Notes under the pieces: model-generated
Database searches by the model: none
The model's input: only the letters and a program-made list of their open reading frames with translations
Told to the model about the DNA's origin: nothing
Source of the DNA: Dechloromonas agitata is5
GTDB lineage: Bacteria; Pseudomonadota; Gammaproteobacteria; Burkholderiales; Rhodocyclaceae
Direction of reading: 5' to 3'
Length of the DNA: 64,000 nucleotides
Assembly (NCBI RefSeq): GCF_000519045.1
Contig: NZ_KI912532.1
Coordinates: forward strand, 434,001 to 498,000
Program-made: the position numbers and the translations under genes
Part shown: positions 63,736-64,000 of the stretch, in pieces
Position numbering within the stretch: position 1 is the stretch's first letter
Layout: each line of letters opens with the position of its first letter

Positions 63736-64000
63736 TCAGTTTTCCGGCGGAATCTGGCGCTTGCGGCCATCGCCGTCGATCGCCACGTAGGTCAGTTCCG
63801 CCTCAGTCACCCTGACGATGATCGGTGCCGCGTAATTGCGCTCGGCATATACCTCGACCCGTACCGTGATCGACGTCGTTCCGACACGCACGATATCGGC
63901 ATAGAAGCTGACGACATCGCCGACCGACACCGGCTGCTTGAACAGGAAGGAATTGACCGATACCGTCGCTACCCGGCCGCGCGCTCGCCGCATGGCCGGG
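63736..64000 (-). CDS. YciA-like acyl-CoA thioesterase, C-terminal part (5' end outside window)
   Basis: About 88 codons of frame run to the right edge. The visible part, ARGRVATVSVNSFLFKQPVS (read as 20 residues), VGDVVSFYADIVRVGTTSI and ELTYVAIDGDGRKRQIP, matches the C-terminal two thirds of the YciA hotdog acyl-CoA thioesterase. The N-terminal part with the catalytic Asp lies outside. It precedes the FadL-like gene on the same strand, which fits fatty-acyl metabolism. Confidence 0.85.
   Translation of the reverse strand, partial: PAMRRARGRVATVSVNSFLFKQPVSVGDVVSFYADIVRVGTTSITVRVEVYAERNYAAPIIVRVTEAELTYVAIDGDGRKRQIPPEN

Overview
The window is about 64 kb of GC-rich, gene-dense chromosome with no transposases, phage genes, CRISPR arrays or rRNA. 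Gene content and protein style point to a betaproteobacterium of the Rhodocyclales, close to Dechloromonas or Azonexus. The markers for this are a betaproteobacterial aceE-aceF-lpdA operon with a lipoyl domain fused to the E3 subunit, PPK2, several redox and c-di-GMP sensors, an ActP/YjcH acetate system, a GroESL operon under CIRCE control, and a NorEF-like pair behind a perfect FNR/DNR box. The genus assignment is inference; no rRNA is present to test it.

Layout. 1-8.2 kb: a truncated Cache/PAS sensor, an RND efflux pump with its adaptor, a two-domain CoA-transferase and a CBS-domain protein. 8.3-14.6 kb: tRNA-Ala, then folD-purE-purK-sua5, then iorAB for aryl-pyruvate oxidation. 14.7-22.1 kb: norEF-like genes with an FNR box, and the pyruvate dehydrogenase operon. 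22.1-29.0 kb: a thioesterase, PPK2, SixA, tRNA-Phe, a two-component system, a candidate small RNA and the acetate permease pair. 29.2-37.6 kb: groSL, an unusual Crp/Fnr-PilJ fusion regulator, a haem-binding PAS-GGDEF protein and an Aer-type receptor. 37.6-42.2 kb: PBP4, an iron-sulfur protein, membrane proteins and a GNAT enzyme. 42.2-44.1 kb: a cobalamin riboswitch controlling a 51-residue peptide (CbpA-like) and a radical SAM/SPASM maturase (CbpB-like). 44.1-46.9 kb: ubiD, a small cytochrome c and ubiA, translationally coupled. 46.9-57.9 kb: lipid, electron-transfer and regulatory genes, including a 33-residue membrane protein. 57.9-64 kb: recG, ridA, a SPOR protein, a FadL-type porin and a truncated thioesterase.

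The most striking system is the riboswitch-peptide-radical SAM cassette at 42263-44045. The aptamer, a competing antiterminator, an intrinsic terminator, the peptide gene and the maturase are all legible, and the product and its function appear unknown. Second is the Crp/Fnr protein at 31522-32997, whose C-terminal half carries two PilJ/NarX P-box-like motifs and so looks like a soluble one-component sensor, perhaps of nitrate or nitrite. It sits beside a haem-binding GGDEF protein and an Aer-like receptor, forming a redox-sensing neighbourhood. A candidate plus-strand small RNA (26740-26862), an unannotated-size small membrane protein (54313-54414) and the UbiD-cytochrome c-UbiA coupling also deserve attention.

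All names rest on reading the translated sequences against remembered family features; no database search was run.
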